Assembly: GCF_015732185.1 (NCBI RefSeq)
Contig: NZ_WIQM01000004.1
Location: 124,001-188,000 of the forward strand
Direction of reading: 5' to 3'
DNA length: 64,000 bases
Source: Pectinatus haikarae
Lineage (GTDB): Bacteria; Bacillota; Negativicutes; Selenomonadales; Selenomonadaceae
The translations under genes and the position numbers were made by a program. The notes below the pieces were generated by a model. The model had not been told where the DNA came from, ran no database searches, and worked only from the letters and a program-made list of their open reading frames with translations. This document shows, piece by piece, positions 63,616-64,000 of the stretch. The number at the start of each line of letters is the position of its first letter. Position 1 is the stretch's first letter.

Positions 63616-64000
63616 ATGATAATATTACTTACGATCTGGGAATTCTTTCAGAATAATGTTCTGACAAAACCACAGTTTTTTATCGGCTTTATAGTTTTCA
63701 TAGGATATGCTTTATTACGCAAACCGGTATATGAATGTTTGGCCGGATTTATTAAAGCAGTTGTCGGTTATATGATCTTAAATGTTGCGTCAGGCGGTCT
63801 GGTCGGAAATTTTCGTCCGGTGCTTGCCGGCTTAAAAGATCGTTTCCATCTGTCTGCGGCAGTTATCGACCCATATTTTGGCCAGGCCGCCGCGCAAATG
63901 TCGGTTGAGCATGTTGGACGTTCTTTTTCGTTGATGATGATAGTTTTGCTTATTGCGTTTACTATGAATATTCTCTTGGTATTATTCCGCAGATACACAA
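63616..64000 (+). CDS. ulaA: Ascorbate PTS permease IIC (UlaA), 5' part
   Basis: The frame starts at ATG 63616 behind GGGGGA (63604-63609) and is open to the window end (128 codons seen; the family is about 450). It begins MIILLTIWEFFQNNVLTKPQ and continues FFIGFIVFIGYALLRKPVYE, GFIKAVVGYMILNVASGGLV and SLMMIVLLIAFTMNILLVLF, the UlaA/SgaT N-terminus with its first membrane helices. It would transport and phosphorylate L-ascorbate together with IIA and IIB. Confidence 0.93.
   Translation, partial: MIILLTIWEFFQNNVLTKPQFFIGFIVFIGYALLRKPVYECLAGFIKAVVGYMILNVASGGLVGNFRPVLAGLKDRFHLSAAVIDPYFGQAAAQMSVEHVGRSFSLMMIVLLIAFTMNILLVLFRRYT

Noticed and set aside
1-64000. CRISPR array, tRNA, rRNA, transposase or phage genes
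   Set aside because: No regularly spaced repeats, cloverleaf or rRNA stretches, or transposase/integrase motifs were seen by reading.

Overview
The window looks like the chromosome of a diderm Firmicute (class Negativicutes, most likely Selenomonadaceae; genus not determined). The basis is a complete set of Gram-negative outer-membrane and lipid A/Kdo genes in a fairly AT-rich genome with Firmicutes-style signals: strong AGGAGG ribosome-binding sites, many TTG/GTG starts, a short HisG with HisZ, DUF3084 and YerC/TrpR-like genes. No tRNA, rRNA, CRISPR array or insertion sequence was seen.

Positions 1-24.8 kb, all on the plus strand, form an envelope supercluster. It starts with the 3' end of a sigma-70 family gene and a one-membrane-pass protein. 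Next come BamA (three POTRA domains), an unrecognised putative outer-membrane protein, and three tandem OmpH/Skp-like genes, one with a lipobox. LpxD follows, then a YjbH-like protein, LpxC, FabZ, LpxA, LpxI, LpxB and MsbA. A single polypeptide fuses the Kdo transferase (WaaA) to the lipid A 4'-kinase (LpxK). KdsB, KdsA, KdsD and KdsC make CMP-Kdo, and an LpxL-type acyltransferase, LptC, LptA, LptB and one LptF/G permease finish and export the LPS. LptD, LptE and TamB are not in the window.

Positions 24.9-38.2 kb hold DUF3084, a YqgF/RuvC-fold protein, adenine deaminase and an MBL hydrolase. A histidine operon follows: a TrpR-like regulator, hisZ, an HD-domain gene, hisG, hisC, hisB, hisH, a DsbA-like thioredoxin-fold gene, hisA, hisF and hisIE. 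There is no hisD. A stand-alone SagB-type nitroreductase closes this stretch. Positions 38.2-45.2 kb are a mixed-strand region: an AMIN-domain amidase, an orphan FtsZ paralogue, a chemoreceptor with an N-terminal H-NOX haem domain, Hsp20, a DUF815 ATPase and a decayed ogt (O6-methylguanine methyltransferase) remnant.

Positions 45.2-57.4 kb are a galactoside module: a LacI-type operator and promoter, a LacS-type symporter with a PTS IIA tail, GH36 alpha-galactosidase, two-subunit LacL/LacM beta-galactosidase, the Leloir enzymes GalK, GalE and class II GalT, and a LacI-family regulator. A D-2-hydroxyacid dehydrogenase (FAD plus Fe-S) lies convergent to it. The right end holds a frameshifted DeoR-family regulator diverging from an ascorbate operon (ulaG, ulaC, ulaA truncated by the window edge), with 16-bp direct repeats around the ula promoter.
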